Below, one piece after another: positions 50,801-59,605 of a stretch of 64,000 bases of DNA. This DNA is from Bacteriovorax sp037444575 (GTDB lineage Bacteria; Bdellovibrionota; Bacteriovoracia; Bacteriovoracales; Bacteriovoracaceae), in the NCBI GenBank assembly GCA_037444575.1, contig JBBIME010000008.1, positions 62,001 to 126,000 of the forward strand. The letters are read 5' to 3'. The position numbers and the translations under genes are program-made. A model generated the notes under the pieces. The model was not told where the DNA came from. It made no database searches and saw nothing but the letters and a program-made list of their open reading frames with translations. Position 1 is the first letter of the stretch; the number at the start of each line of letters is the position of its first letter.

Positions 50801-53800
50801 GATGCGACCAATGGTGCTGTCATTAATAATAATGGTTCAAAAGCTGCTGTTTCTCTTCCTTCGGTAAAAATTATGGGAGAGAATTTATCACCAAGTTTGG
50901 TTTATAACAGTGCTTGGGCTAACCCAAAAATGATTGTTTCAAATATTATTTCGGTTGATAAACAAGAAAGAACAATTGCTAGAAACCCAAATGGCGTGAC
51001 AAGAATTAATGGAACTAAAGTTGAAATTGAATTTTCTGGTAAAACGTGGGTTGAACCAGATAAAGTTTATGCTTGGGCTGCAACTGGTGATGTGGCCTCT
51101 TCAAAATATTTATTTTCAGGGGTTCCAAATAATTCATTAATTTCTTATGCGCTTGATCTGACTTCACTTCATTCTGGATATCATTCTTATCTTTCTCAAT
51201 ATGAGATTCAATTAAAACAAATGACTGTTGGAACGGTGTACGCTACTCCGAAAGGTGGAGTTGCTGGACTATTTGGAGATACAGTCACAAGCCCTTATGA
51301 AGATTCGCATGTAATTGAAGAACTATATCCTCAAGCACTTCCAGGAAATATTATTGTTCAAAATAAAGTAAATTCTAGTGAAGGCCGAGGTTGGAAGTTG
51401 GGTCTGACTAAAGGAATTCTTGATGTAAATGGAGCTGTGTTGTCAGTTGAAAATGAAGATGGCTCAGTTAAAACTTACCATGCGAATAATAATATTAGCA
51501 CTATTTACACTGATACTGTAAATACTCCAACATCAATTTCTTCAGTACATAGTGGATCAAAAATATCACTGGCATCATCGAATGGTCTTGTTAAAGATAT
51601 AAATCTTAATAATGGGTCCGTGACTAGCGAAACAACGCTTCAAAGTTATTCAGGAACAATTGGATACAATTATCTTCAGTATGATGGATCATATTCATGT
51701 GGATGGAGTACTTGTTCAAGATATCGCTGTTATAATTGGCAAACCTCATATACTCAGTATCGTCACTTAACTTCATTATTCAAAAAAGCCGATGGAAGCT
51801 ATGTCGGAAGTGATATTAATGGTGCAATTTTCAACCTAACATCTAATGCAACAAACCTTATTGCCGGATATGTGACGAGCATGTCGTCAGGATCGAGTGG
51901 TTATAAAGATTCTGTTTGTGGTTCGACAGCAATGTCGTGTTATAGCAACACATACCTTGGCAGATACGATACCCCAGGTTGTGGAGCGCCTCCAGGAAGC
52001 ACTGGTCTTAAAATATCAACTGGATTTAGTGATGGTGTTGCGACTAGCTCTCAATTTAATAAAATTACTGACGTTGTTGAAGGGGCGGGCTCATCTCTTC
52101 TAATTGTCGATAATGGAAATAATAGGATCAGAGCTTTCAACCAATCAGCTAATACGATTTATACATTTGCAGGTAATGGACAAAATTATGATTCAGGCGA
52201 TGGAAAACTTGCAACTCAAGCTAGTTTTTTCCATCCACAAGGGATTGCTACAGACAGTGCTGGAAACGTCTATGTTTCAACTGAAAATGGTTACATTAGA
52301 AAAATAGACAGCAATGGTTATGTTACAACAATCGCTGGTCTTCCTGTAACCTTAGGAGGAAAAGTTGTTCTTAGTGGATTTGCAAAACAAATGGCCTTAG
52401 TTCGACCTTATGGAATGGTTGTTGATAATTCAAAGAATACTCTTTATGTGGCCGATTCAGGAAACAATAGGATTCTTGCAATTAATTTACGTTCATTAAG
52501 TGCTTACGTTGTGGCAGGAGATGGTACATGTTCACCTACAATGAAGGACAATATTCCAGCTACCTCAGCATCATTGTGTAACCCAGAAAAATTGGCCTTG
52601 GATGGAAGTGGAAATTTAATCATTTTCGATAAAGGACACAAAAGCATTAGAAAGGTAATATTTAATTCAAATATCAATCAGAAAATGGCCTATTTTACTC
52701 TTGATAAAGATGGATCTGTTTTAGAAAAAAATCTGGATAAAACATTTTCTTTAAAATCAAGAAACCAGACAACTACAAATTTCTCTGCAAAAGGAAAACA
52801 AATTGAAACAATTTCTCGATCAGGAATTCTTTTTGAATACATATACAACGTTAATAATCAATTAGAGTCAGTTCTGTTCGAAGGGAAAAATGTATTCACT
52901 TTAACTTATAATGGTGATTATCTTGCTTCCCTTACAGATAAAGCAGGAAAAACAACTTACTTTAATATCGACTATGAATTATTAACAAGCGTAAATTTTC
53001 CAGATGGTACAACTGAAAGTTATACTTATGATACTCAAGGAAGAATTCTAACTTTTAAAGACAAGCTAAATCGCATTTCTAGTTATGAATATAATGAGTA
53101 TGGAGAATTGATTAGGGCAACAAACGCCAAAGGAGCAGTCGTTGGAAAAGGATATGGTCAATCAAAAGTGGTTGGTGGAAGTAATGCGAATCCAACTCCT
53201 CTAACAGATTTTAATGATCCCACCTTAAAGGATTATGTTTCAGATCCAAAAGGGAATTCAATAGAACTCAAAAAAGACTTTAAAGGCTACGTAAATACAA
53301 TCGTGGATCAAAGAGGACTTAAAACGATAATTGATCGAGATGCAGATGGGCGTCCGTTAAAAGTAACGAGACCTGATAATACATTTGTTCAATTTACTTA
53401 TGATCCTGCATACAACGATCTTGTTAAAAAGTTTGATTCAGGGACAAATACTACCCTTGATTTTAATTACGATAGCTATGGTGATTTGATAAGCACTCTT
53501 GAAAACGGTGTTGTTATGAAAGAAAATTTGTATGACAACACGACTGGACTTTTATTAAGTGAGACCAATAAACAGTTGAACCAAACGATTAGTTACAATT
53601 ACCAAAATTTGGGATTAGTTTCTAAAAAGATATTTCCTAATGGCGAATCCGTTTTATTTGACTACGACGAATGGGGAAATTTAATTACTTCAACAGGAGT
53701 TAGAGGAGAAACGACTAATCTAGCAAGAGACAATGCAGGAAACGTTCTTCAAATAACTAATCCGTTAGCTCAAATCACAAAACGAGAGTATGACGTCTTT

Positions 53801-55945
53801 AATAGATTAAAATCTGTCACGACGAGTATGCTTGAAAAAACAGACTATGAATATTCTCTGACAGGGCAATTAACAAAAATTGTCGACCCCAATGGAAAAA
53901 TGACAAGTTTTATTTATGATGAGCTTGATCAGTTGGTAGAAAAACATACACCAGATGGGCAAGTGACAGGTCTTACTTATGATAACAACGGAAACGTAAT
54001 TGGAGAGAGCGATAGCTCTGGAAGAACAATCTCGTACGAATATAATAAAATAAACAAAGTTACGAAAAAGATTTTACCAGATGATACTTATCAATTTGAC
54101 TACGATATTCGTGGAAATATTACTACAGCCAAAAATGATGCCACCCAAGTTAACTTTTTATACAAACATCTTGAAAGTGGAGATGTGGTAACTCAGTCAG
54201 AAAGTTTTGGCAGAGGATTTTTTACAAGTCTTCCTAGTTCTACGCTAAACTTTGAATATGACCTTCATGGAAATAGGACAAAACTAATTGATCGAGGCCA
54301 AGTAACAAGCTATATCTTTGATGCTGGAGATCGATTAAAACAAATTACCAATCACAAGGGCGAAAATTTTAATTTTGATTATGATGCTAAAAATAGAATT
54401 ACATCACTCGCAAGACCAGGATCAACAACTGCGTTTGATTTTTATGGAAATGACATGCTTAAAGCAATAGCTCACTCAAATGCGACGGGAGTAATCTCAT
54501 CATTTGATTATGTGATAAATGATCTTGGTAACATCACTTCAATTACAACGAAGAATGGGACTCATGGATTTACGTACGACAATAATAATCAGCTAACGTC
54601 AGCGACTAATCCTGAAACACAGATTAATGAACTTTACACCTATGACAGTCTTGGAAATAGAGTAACAGATCATACGGGGAATTATGTTTATAATGATTCA
54701 AAGCAGAAGTTAACAGAAGATCCAAGACACTCTTTTGTTTATGATCTTCGCGGAAACATGATCCAGAAATTAGAAAAGTTAACAGGACGAGTTCATAAGT
54801 TTACTTACAATTCAGAGGACAAGCTGATTAAGTATGAGCTATTTGATCAAGCTAATAATTTAGTTAAAGAAGCAAGATATACTTACGATGTTCTCGGAAG
54901 AAGAATTGAAAAAATTGTCAAAGACTATAATACAAATAAAACGATCACTCGTCGTTTTGTGTATGATGGACAAGAAGTGCTGCTTGATCTCGATGAAAAT
55001 AATGATGTCCTAGCGAAGTTTACTCATTCAACACTTAGAACGGACGATGTTCTTTCAGCAGACGTAACGGATATAGGTGAACAAAAAGGTTATGCGCTTA
55101 AAGGTTCGTATCAATATTTAAAAGATCACCTTGGATCAGTGATCGATGTTGCAGATAACGCAGGAAATATTGTTCAACATTTTGCTTACTCAAGCTTTGG
55201 TGAGATTAAAAAGATCACAGATAAAGCGGGGAATCTATTATCGAGTCCTGTAATTGAAAATCATTTTGCGTACACAGGAAGAGAATATGACGATGAATCG
55301 AATCTGTATTACTATAGAGCGAGAATGTATGATCCTGCTCTTGGCCGGTTTCTTACAGTTGATCCGAATCCTGGAAATCCCAAATACCCTCTAGGCTTTT
55401 TATCGAAATACACATATGTTGAAAATAATCCTGCTAGATTAATAGATCCAAAAGGCGAGTGGGTTATGTTGGCAATGTTTGCAGTTACTGCAGTACTTGG
55501 TGCAGCTACAAATTTTCAAACTCTATGGAATGGTGGTCAACGGAATGTTCTAGATTTATTTATGGGGTCGCTTGTCGGGGCTGCAACTTCTGTAGGGTCA
55601 TTTGCATCTGGTGTATATGGTGGACCTTTCGCTGGTTTTGTTGGTACATCATTTTTTGGGTGGCTAAATGGTGGAGCCCTAGGTACTTTTTCAAAAGACC
55701 ATAAATGGGATTCAAGATCTTCTCAAGTTGGATTAATGAATGGTGCACTTTCTGGTGGATTTTCATATGCACTGAATAGTTTTGCAGGTCCTATTCTAAA
55801 TGCCAAAGCTTTAGAGGGGTTTGATTTTTTCATCGGAAATGCAACTGGAATCATGAAATCTTATGGTGATAGGGCACAAGAACAAAAATACAAAGAAGAG
55901 TTTGAGTGTCATTATTATCATATGTGTGCTCAGGCTGGGAAATAG
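47861..55945 (+). CDS. Giant secreted Rhs/YD-repeat protein with teneurin-like architecture
   Basis: The product (about 2,694 aa from ATG 47861, chosen for its GAGGA site and signal peptide) is exported. In order it shows a unique N-terminal region (about 20-360), Ig-like repeats (about 360-650; TPPKISLLTLDN, DTIPPVLSNLKP), a carboxypeptidase-regulatory-like domain (about 735-800), a beta region ending GGGITHFSEVFA, NHL propeller repeats (about 1390-1600; LLIVDNGNNRIRAF, LYVADSGNNRILAI), many YD repeats (about 1610-2440), the RHS core (YYYRARMYDPALGRFLTVDP) and the boundary NPARLIDPKG. The last 160 residues are a variable, hydrophobic Gly-rich tip without a known toxin motif. It probably encapsulates and delivers this tip to other cells. 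Confidence 0.9.
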   Translation: MKSLLGLILIFVSLNSIASDSFSHDKLSIGITPKSLTQAERALKSGESATFEGDICVTKAEEDEHHHQKCLKVPNHKLVFKAYFPDSLHDVSDKLVMTQSKDKRVWRYSFKSDALKTTDLNQFTLTVGTGDKKTNELLSIKAKLEKRIFILKNFKGDYFGSKEHRESHKENLNFINELVAYLEGLVTKIDIALQHNPEILAQIRLPLQVDNIVSAPFYYSSNFRGHKLTLTIPVGLPFEGEKAELSASVINLSDKGFYFPEFVEEVKESKKEKKQDDDKKSYRLSIGMDGKLLVSSLPFDLAFGEMKTVTVNTAKLNPLAINKIRTNIERVPSVPKEKEEHVDVDDMNENVIGSLVYDLPVFEDTIAPVFLNLKPIADSYLNVNPIFEATLADSWGRIDSQTLSVGLTGTTVDGLIINKDITNLFSIVTKNFGPTYSFNGNVPDLAEGDYEVTYKGSDFAGNATTSILKTIHFDKTPPKISLLTLDNALTNNPTFKIDLTVADVSPIETKILQNGKEVYSSKNYSITYNANLVEGVNTFEIQSVDAAGNVAIPAKLNSITLDTIPPVLSNLKPENNSIISFIQFPITASSNEPLKTLVVNGVDTNLTNGASSINYTFDAVREGPVVLKISVLDLAGNQSDYSINAEVLLKVLRPELISVFPDPNDPTHIMVQGTKWAARPGAEISTGVLGLFFTVADSEGRFQFSMPARTDIALVGYDRQLNRTDYAYLKYDIDTTFSGLVNSLDGKPLVGVKVTINSSGQSTLTNEFGAFRIEKPATGDQIVSFDATGISEVDGTTMKVFHKTNVAYTLGNNQLNVISKPVILVPLVIDGNETVVLQNQTATVTSPNVQGFSLDIAANNATFPSGDKVGEISVQKLAVENVNVTPPAYVKPKTVYALEPSGLKFTEPAKLTLPNDNDFPPNTQLVLMSKNSETGIWEIDGLAKVSLDGNSVETVAGGGITHFSEVFAAPIAPKLSEFNADATNGAVINNNGSKAAVSLPSVKIMGENLSPSLVYNSAWANPKMIVSNIISVDKQERTIARNPNGVTRINGTKVEIEFSGKTWVEPDKVYAWAATGDVASSKYLFSGVPNNSLISYALDLTSLHSGYHSYLSQYEIQLKQMTVGTVYATPKGGVAGLFGDTVTSPYEDSHVIEELYPQALPGNIIVQNKVNSSEGRGWKLGLTKGILDVNGAVLSVENEDGSVKTYHANNNISTIYTDTVNTPTSISSVHSGSKISLASSNGLVKDINLNNGSVTSETTLQSYSGTIGYNYLQYDGSYSCGWSTCSRYRCYNWQTSYTQYRHLTSLFKKADGSYVGSDINGAIFNLTSNATNLIAGYVTSMSSGSSGYKDSVCGSTAMSCYSNTYLGRYDTPGCGAPPGSTGLKISTGFSDGVATSSQFNKITDVVEGAGSSLLIVDNGNNRIRAFNQSANTIYTFAGNGQNYDSGDGKLATQASFFHPQGIATDSAGNVYVSTENGYIRKIDSNGYVTTIAGLPVTLGGKVVLSGFAKQMALVRPYGMVVDNSKNTLYVADSGNNRILAINLRSLSAYVVAGDGTCSPTMKDNIPATSASLCNPEKLALDGSGNLIIFDKGHKSIRKVIFNSNINQKMAYFTLDKDGSVLEKNLDKTFSLKSRNQTTTNFSAKGKQIETISRSGILFEYIYNVNNQLESVLFEGKNVFTLTYNGDYLASLTDKAGKTTYFNIDYELLTSVNFPDGTTESYTYDTQGRILTFKDKLNRISSYEYNEYGELIRATNAKGAVVGKGYGQSKVVGGSNANPTPLTDFNDPTLKDYVSDPKGNSIELKKDFKGYVNTIVDQRGLKTIIDRDADGRPLKVTRPDNTFVQFTYDPAYNDLVKKFDSGTNTTLDFNYDSYGDLISTLENGVVMKENLYDNTTGLLLSETNKQLNQTISYNYQNLGLVSKKIFPNGESVLFDYDEWGNLITSTGVRGETTNLARDNAGNVLQITNPLAQITKREYDVFNRLKSVTTSMLEKTDYEYSLTGQLTKIVDPNGKMTSFIYDELDQLVEKHTPDGQVTGLTYDNNGNVIGESDSSGRTISYEYNKINKVTKKILPDDTYQFDYDIRGNITTAKNDATQVNFLYKHLESGDVVTQSESFGRGFFTSLPSSTLNFEYDLHGNRTKLIDRGQVTSYIFDAGDRLKQITNHKGENFNFDYDAKNRITSLARPGSTTAFDFYGNDMLKAIAHSNATGVISSFDYVINDLGNITSITTKNGTHGFTYDNNNQLTSATNPETQINELYTYDSLGNRVTDHTGNYVYNDSKQKLTEDPRHSFVYDLRGNMIQKLEKLTGRVHKFTYNSEDKLIKYELFDQANNLVKEARYTYDVLGRRIEKIVKDYNTNKTITRRFVYDGQEVLLDLDENNDVLAKFTHSTLRTDDVLSADVTDIGEQKGYALKGSYQYLKDHLGSVIDVADNAGNIVQHFAYSSFGEIKKITDKAGNLLSSPVIENHFAYTGREYDDESNLYYYRARMYDPALGRFLTVDPNPGNPKYPLGFLSKYTYVENNPARLIDPKGEWVMLAMFAVTAVLGAATNFQTLWNGGQRNVLDLFMGSLVGAATSVGSFASGVYGGPFAGFVGTSFFGWLNGGALGTFSKDHKWDSRSSQVGLMNGALSGGFSYALNSFAGPILNAKALEGFDFFIGNATGIMKSYGDRAQEQKYKEEFECHYYHMCAQAGK

Positions 55946-55951
55946 AAAAAT

Positions 55952-56476
55952 ATGGACACCGTGAATCGTAAAAAAATGTTAGTATTCAGTTTCGTTACAA
56001 GTGCTTCTTTATCAACCTTTATCTATTTTGTGATAAAAGGAGAGTATGGTGAAGTGAAGGCGTTAATAGAATCTGGAATATTTTTTATTTGCTTCTTTGT
56101 TTCTGGAATTTTATTTTCATGGATATTTTTGAATAAATATTCTCAAAATTTCTTGGAAAGCCTAAAGAATAAAACAAATGTTCAGCAAGAAATTTTAATC
56201 AATAATGATCTTGAAACTTGCATGAGAAAGTGTGTCGAATCAGTAAAAATATTACAACTATATGATATGCATGTTTCAGCTAATGAAATTACATTTAAAA
56301 CATATGCAGGCCTTAAAAGTTTCGGTGAAAGGGTTACAATCGTCGTTCGAGAAGAGGTCGGTCAGTGCAATGTAGCGATTAGCAGTAAGTCACTGATTGC
56401 CAGAACTCTTATTGACTACGGGAAAAACAAAAAAAATGTTGATTTGATTGTTAAAAAATTAATGGATTTGCATTAG
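55952..56476 (+). CDS. Two-TM protein, candidate cognate immunity protein
   Basis: This 174-aa protein starts 6 bp after the Rhs stop, the usual place of the immunity gene. It has two membrane segments (about 10-27 and 37-58) and a soluble C-terminal domain (about 75-174) ending in LIDYGKNKKNVDLIVKKL. No family is identified. A membrane location fits neutralisation of a membrane-acting toxin tip. The role is inferred from position. Confidence 0.6.
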   Translation: MDTVNRKKMLVFSFVTSASLSTFIYFVIKGEYGEVKALIESGIFFICFFVSGILFSWIFLNKYSQNFLESLKNKTNVQQEILINNDLETCMRKCVESVKILQLYDMHVSANEITFKTYAGLKSFGERVTIVVREEVGQCNVAISSKSLIARTLIDYGKNKKNVDLIVKKLMDLH

Positions 56477-56513
56477 TTAAATTAAAGAATCCATAACAGT
56501 CTATTTTAGGAGT

Positions 56514-57056
56514 ATGGTGATAAGAATTCGTCAAATTTCTGAAAGGTTTAAAGATGAGAAATCTTATCGGCATTTTTATTTTAGGTCACTAGATTTTAAG
56601 ATATGGTCAGGCTTATTAATATTAATCTATTTATTTATTTTGGGAGCAGTTTTAGGTTCTGTTTATGCAAGAGGAGATTTAATTGCAGAATCTAGATCGT
56701 TAATTATATTTTTTAGTTTATTACTACTATTGATTTTATATTTAATTTTTTTATCTCCATTTAGAAATATAAAGGCTTCCTGGAGTAAGTACTATGAGTT
56801 TTGTGATGATGAAGTAAGAGTAATTAAAATTAATGAAGGTGTTCATGAAGTGATTCGTTATGTGGATATCTACTCACTCAGTTACACTGAATCAATGGAT
56901 GTTTTAACTTTATTTTATAAAACTAATAATTTTAGAATCAACAAGGTAGTCGGTTTGATCGGAGTGAACAAAGAAGATTTTTTAGAAGCTGTAAAATTAA
57001 TCAAAAATCGCAATAACAATATCATTGTAGCAAATCGTAAGAATGCTTTTTTTTAA
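56514..57056 (+). CDS. Two-TM protein with YcxB-like/PH-like domain
   Basis: The 180-aa product has two membrane segments (about 31-51 and 63-82) followed by a soluble beta-rich domain (about 95-175, YYEFCDDEVRVIKIN ... VDIYSLSYTESMDVLTLFY) like the YcxB/bacterial PH-type fold found in many orphan immunity proteins. TTAGGAG lies just before the start; GTG 56517 is an alternative with better spacing. It probably protects against a related toxin variant. Confidence 0.55.
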   Translation: MVIRIRQISERFKDEKSYRHFYFRSLDFKIWSGLLILIYLFILGAVLGSVYARGDLIAESRSLIIFFSLLLLLILYLIFLSPFRNIKASWSKYYEFCDDEVRVIKINEGVHEVIRYVDIYSLSYTESMDVLTLFYKTNNFRINKVVGLIGVNKEDFLEAVKLIKNRNNNIIVANRKNAFF

Positions 57057-57131
57057 AAATTCTTACTTTTTAAGTTGGCAATGATTGCCAGAAATTGCCA
57101 TCTTGATTTTGCTTGGCAAGCGAAGTGATGC

Positions 57132-57506
57132 ATGAAAATATATTTACTTAATTTTATAGTGTTTCTTGTATATGAACTTTTTGTTCTTAAATTAAATACG
57201 ATTTTTAGACACAGAAAAAAGAACGCGTGGATGATTTTATGTTTTGTGTTGGCTACTATAATTTTTTATTACAGTTTTAAATTATTAGGTAGCCGATATC
57301 CCAAAGTTGAAAATCTATTTCTTCTTACCTTGAATTCAAGTTTTATAATTGTTTTTATTGTATCAGTATTTTTTGTTGGTGGTTTTCAAAAGTGGTTTAG
57401 GGATAAAAACAATAAAAGCGACCTACTGTATTCACCACTATACCAAGCTTTGATATTGTTTTTGGTATTTGTTTTTTCAGTAATTGTTTCAAATTGTTTA
57501 AAGTAA
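57132..57506 (+). CDS. Small four-TM membrane protein
   Basis: This 124-aa protein is almost wholly hydrophobic, with about four membrane segments (4-20, 32-50, 60-83, 103-122) and short charged loops (FRHRKKN, FRDKNNK). No family is recognised. It belongs to the run of small membrane proteins behind the Rhs gene and may be another immunity protein. A 7-bp inverted repeat (TGGCAAT at 57076, ATTGCCA at 57094) lies upstream. Confidence 0.5.
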   Translation: MKIYLLNFIVFLVYELFVLKLNTIFRHRKKNAWMILCFVLATIIFYYSFKLLGSRYPKVENLFLLTLNSSFIIVFIVSVFFVGGFQKWFRDKNNKSDLLYSPLYQALILFLVFVFSVIVSNCLK

Positions 57507-57634
57507 GAATGAGTGTATTGTTATGGATGTTGTTGGGGGAAATATTGACAAAGACGGATTTTGTTAAACTTGAGCAGTAGGGCTGCGTCTAATATGGTTG
57601 GTAAGACGTGGATTGCATATTAGGAGTATAAAAT

Positions 57635-57946
57635 ATGATAGGCAAAGTTTCTATTTTGCTGATTGTGCTAATTTGGATGTTATCAATTATAAATTTTTTC
57701 ATTTTAAATAATTTGTCTAAAAAACTGAATTATCGACCCGGAAATATCGAGTCTATGAAAAATATGTTGAAAAATAAAATATCTCCTTTTGGGTATATTT
57801 TTGAATTAGTTAAAATTTCTGAAGTTGATAGTAAAGAGCAAATAATTTTAAAGAATAAATTAAAATTGCATGTGAAGATACATTTTTACTTGATTGGTTC
57901 ACTTGCTGTTTTTATCCTAGTGTTATTTATTAAAGCTAAGACTTGA
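57635..57946 (+). CDS. Small two-TM protein
   Basis: The 103-aa product has a membrane segment at each end (about 5-25 and 80-99) enclosing a charged region (MKNMLKNKISPFGYIFELVK). A clear TTAGGAGTAT ribosome site precedes it, resembling the site before 56514. The family is unknown. By location it is a candidate immunity or helper protein of the Rhs locus. Confidence 0.5.
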   Translation: MIGKVSILLIVLIWMLSIINFFILNNLSKKLNYRPGNIESMKNMLKNKISPFGYIFELVKISEVDSKEQIILKNKLKLHVKIHFYLIGSLAVFILVLFIKAKT

Positions 57947-58031
57947 GCAGTGACTACAGTTGCAGTCTCCACTGGCGTGTTTGCTGAGTAGGTGCGCAAT
58001 CTTGAAAATTGCAAGAGGGAAGCACCGAAGG

Positions 58032-58222
58032 AGTTCTTTTATAGAATTCGAATTTCAAGATGACGATGGTTCAAAGGTTAAATTTAGACTTTTTGAAGGT
58101 TTTTCACCTCTGAAGATTATGAGCAGTTAGAGAAATATTTGGATAAATATTACAGAGATAAAATTATCTAGTAGAGATGGGGGAGTGGTGGTGCAACAAC
58201 TTATATACCATCTGCTCCTTAG
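58032..58222 (+). pseudogene. Frameshifted remnant between immunity-like genes
   Basis: One frame reads SFIEFEFQDDDGSKVKFRLFEG, then continues in the next frame as FFTSEDYEQLEKYLDKYYRDKII-stop. The switch falls at a run of five T (58100-58104) that would need six, so a single T appears lost. Past two stop codons the same frame reads WGSGGATTYIPSAP-stop (58178-58222), which looks like a protein end. I take this as debris of a PH-like immunity gene or displaced toxin tip. Confidence 0.5.
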
Positions 58223-58236
58223 GAAATCTATTTAAT

Positions 58237-58767
58237 ATGAAAAACAAAATTATTTCTAAAGAAGAAAAAAAGAATTGTATTATCTTTTACGATATCGATC
58301 GAGAAGAGTTTAGTTTTTGGCGTTTCTTTTTTTTGCTAAATCAAAGTGAATATCATGTAAGCGTATGGCTTGTATTGTTGTTAATGCTCGCCATAATATT
58401 ATTGATAATGGTTGGGGAAAAATTTAAAGATTTGCCCCAGCTCTTAGCCTTAATATCATTGGGAGTTGGCGCTTTTATAACGATCAAATTAGAACGCTGG
58501 CTTATGTTCTATGAGATAGATGAGCATAGTGGGAAAATTTCCAAGGTAATGCATATTTTTGGTTATCACATTAAAATATATGAGCAGGATCTGAAAAATA
58601 TAAGCGAATTTTTAAAAATCCAATACGAAATGGGGTATTTTCTGAGATTTAAAAATTCAAATAAAAAAGTAACTTTCAATTACACAAAGAAAAACCCAAG
58701 AGCAGAAATTGTCAAATATTTCAAAGAAAAGCTCAATGTCGAACTTAAAGAAGTTGTTAGAAAATAA
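58237..58767 (+). CDS. Two-TM protein with PH-like C-terminal domain
   Basis: The ATG at 58237 is chosen because TAGGAAAT precedes it and the upstream part of the frame (from 58177) reads through the remnant described before it. The 176-aa protein has a short N-terminal soluble part, two membrane segments (about 40-62 and 67-88) and a C-terminal beta/alpha domain (about 95-170, MFYEIDEHSGKISKVMHIFGYHIKIYEQDLKNI cut into short strands) like bacterial PH domains. It is a candidate orphan immunity protein. Confidence 0.55.
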   Translation: MKNKIISKEEKKNCIIFYDIDREEFSFWRFFFLLNQSEYHVSVWLVLLLMLAIILLIMVGEKFKDLPQLLALISLGVGAFITIKLERWLMFYEIDEHSGKISKVMHIFGYHIKIYEQDLKNISEFLKIQYEMGYFLRFKNSNKKVTFNYTKKNPRAEIVKYFKEKLNVELKEVVRK

Positions 58768-58808
58768 GGACTCAGCCGATGCTATGATGTTATAATCAGG
58801 ATAAAAAA

Positions 58809-59408
58809 ATGAAAACTTTTAATTTTATATTTGCAATATTTTCTCTTTTTATTTTAAGTTGCACATCAATACGTAGTGCGGCGGTTAATAGTGGCCTTGC
58901 TAAAACATCATATAATGTTGATTTAAAAAAAGAAATTGGTAATGGAAATGTTATCGCTGTTTCCAATTTAAAAATATTAATTGATGGGGAAAATAAGACT
59001 GATAGATGCGGGCTAGTCTTTGGCGATTTGTTGAATGGAGTAGCTATAAATTTACTGAATGATGGAAATGCTTATTTCCCAATGAATCCAGGGAGAATTA
59101 AGCTTAAATTCATACTCTGCAAAACTTCATCTTTTAATGGTGTAAAAGTTTACTTAAAAGATTTTCAATTGCTAATTCCAGAAAACACTAAGGCTTTTTA
59201 TTTGGGTGATCTTACTATCAGTATTGATACCGAGAAAATAATTCCAACTAAGTTGTCTGAAGAGCTTGGATGGCCTTATAACAATTATTATGTTCACATC
59301 GACATTATTAATAATAAGAAAACGGCTGAAAACTTCACAAGTTATTCAGGTGTAAACTTAATCACAAAACTAGTTAGGCTCCCTGAATATTTAGTGAGCA
59401 AAGAATAA
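58809..59408 (+). CDS. Lipoprotein of unknown function
   Basis: The 199-aa product has a lipoprotein signal (LFILSC, about Cys18) and a beta-rich mature domain with two further cysteines (TDRCGLVFGDLL, FILCKTSSFNG). No family is recognised. It is the only lipoprotein among the small genes behind the Rhs gene, so it could be a periplasmic protector or an unrelated cargo gene. Confidence 0.6.
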   Translation: MKTFNFIFAIFSLFILSCTSIRSAAVNSGLAKTSYNVDLKKEIGNGNVIAVSNLKILIDGENKTDRCGLVFGDLLNGVAINLLNDGNAYFPMNPGRIKLKFILCKTSSFNGVKVYLKDFQLLIPENTKAFYLGDLTISIDTEKIIPTKLSEELGWPYNNYYVHIDIINNKKTAENFTSYSGVNLITKLVRLPEYLVSKE

Positions 59409-59429
59409 AATCCAAAACAATTATGAGAG

Positions 59430-59591
59430 GTGCACTTGCTTAGTGCAATTACTGGAGGAGTGTTGGTTTCAGTTGTTGCTTCTGGTGCTTTGGGAGAAGG
59501 AGCTCTTGGGTTTGATGATGGAACAACGGCGATGAGTGATCAGCAGGTGAGCGATACAATATTCCATCTAAAATGCAGTGCGAACTTTTAA
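59430..59591 (+). pseudogene. Possible displaced Rhs-tip fragment
   Basis: A 53-codon frame from GTG 59430 reads LLSAITGGVLVSVVASGALG and continues GEGALGFDDGTTAMSD to a TAA. The Gly/Ala/Val-rich composition resembles the hydrophobic stretch after the RHS core in the giant protein (GAATSVGSFASG). It lacks any RHS core, so it is best read as an orphan C-terminal fragment. A genuine small gene is possible because AGAGG precedes the GTG. Confidence 0.4.
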
Positions 59592-59605
59592 CTAACAGGT
59601 GCTAC

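Noticed and set aside
49833..52307. Short alternative-frame ORFs inside the Rhs gene
   Set aside because: They lie within the continuous YD/NHL-coding frame and have no start signals or family match.
57076..57100. TGGCAAT/ATTGCCA repeat as a terminator
   Set aside because: No T-run follows the repeat. ATTGCCA occurs twice, so it is more like a short repeat, and no clear function can be given.
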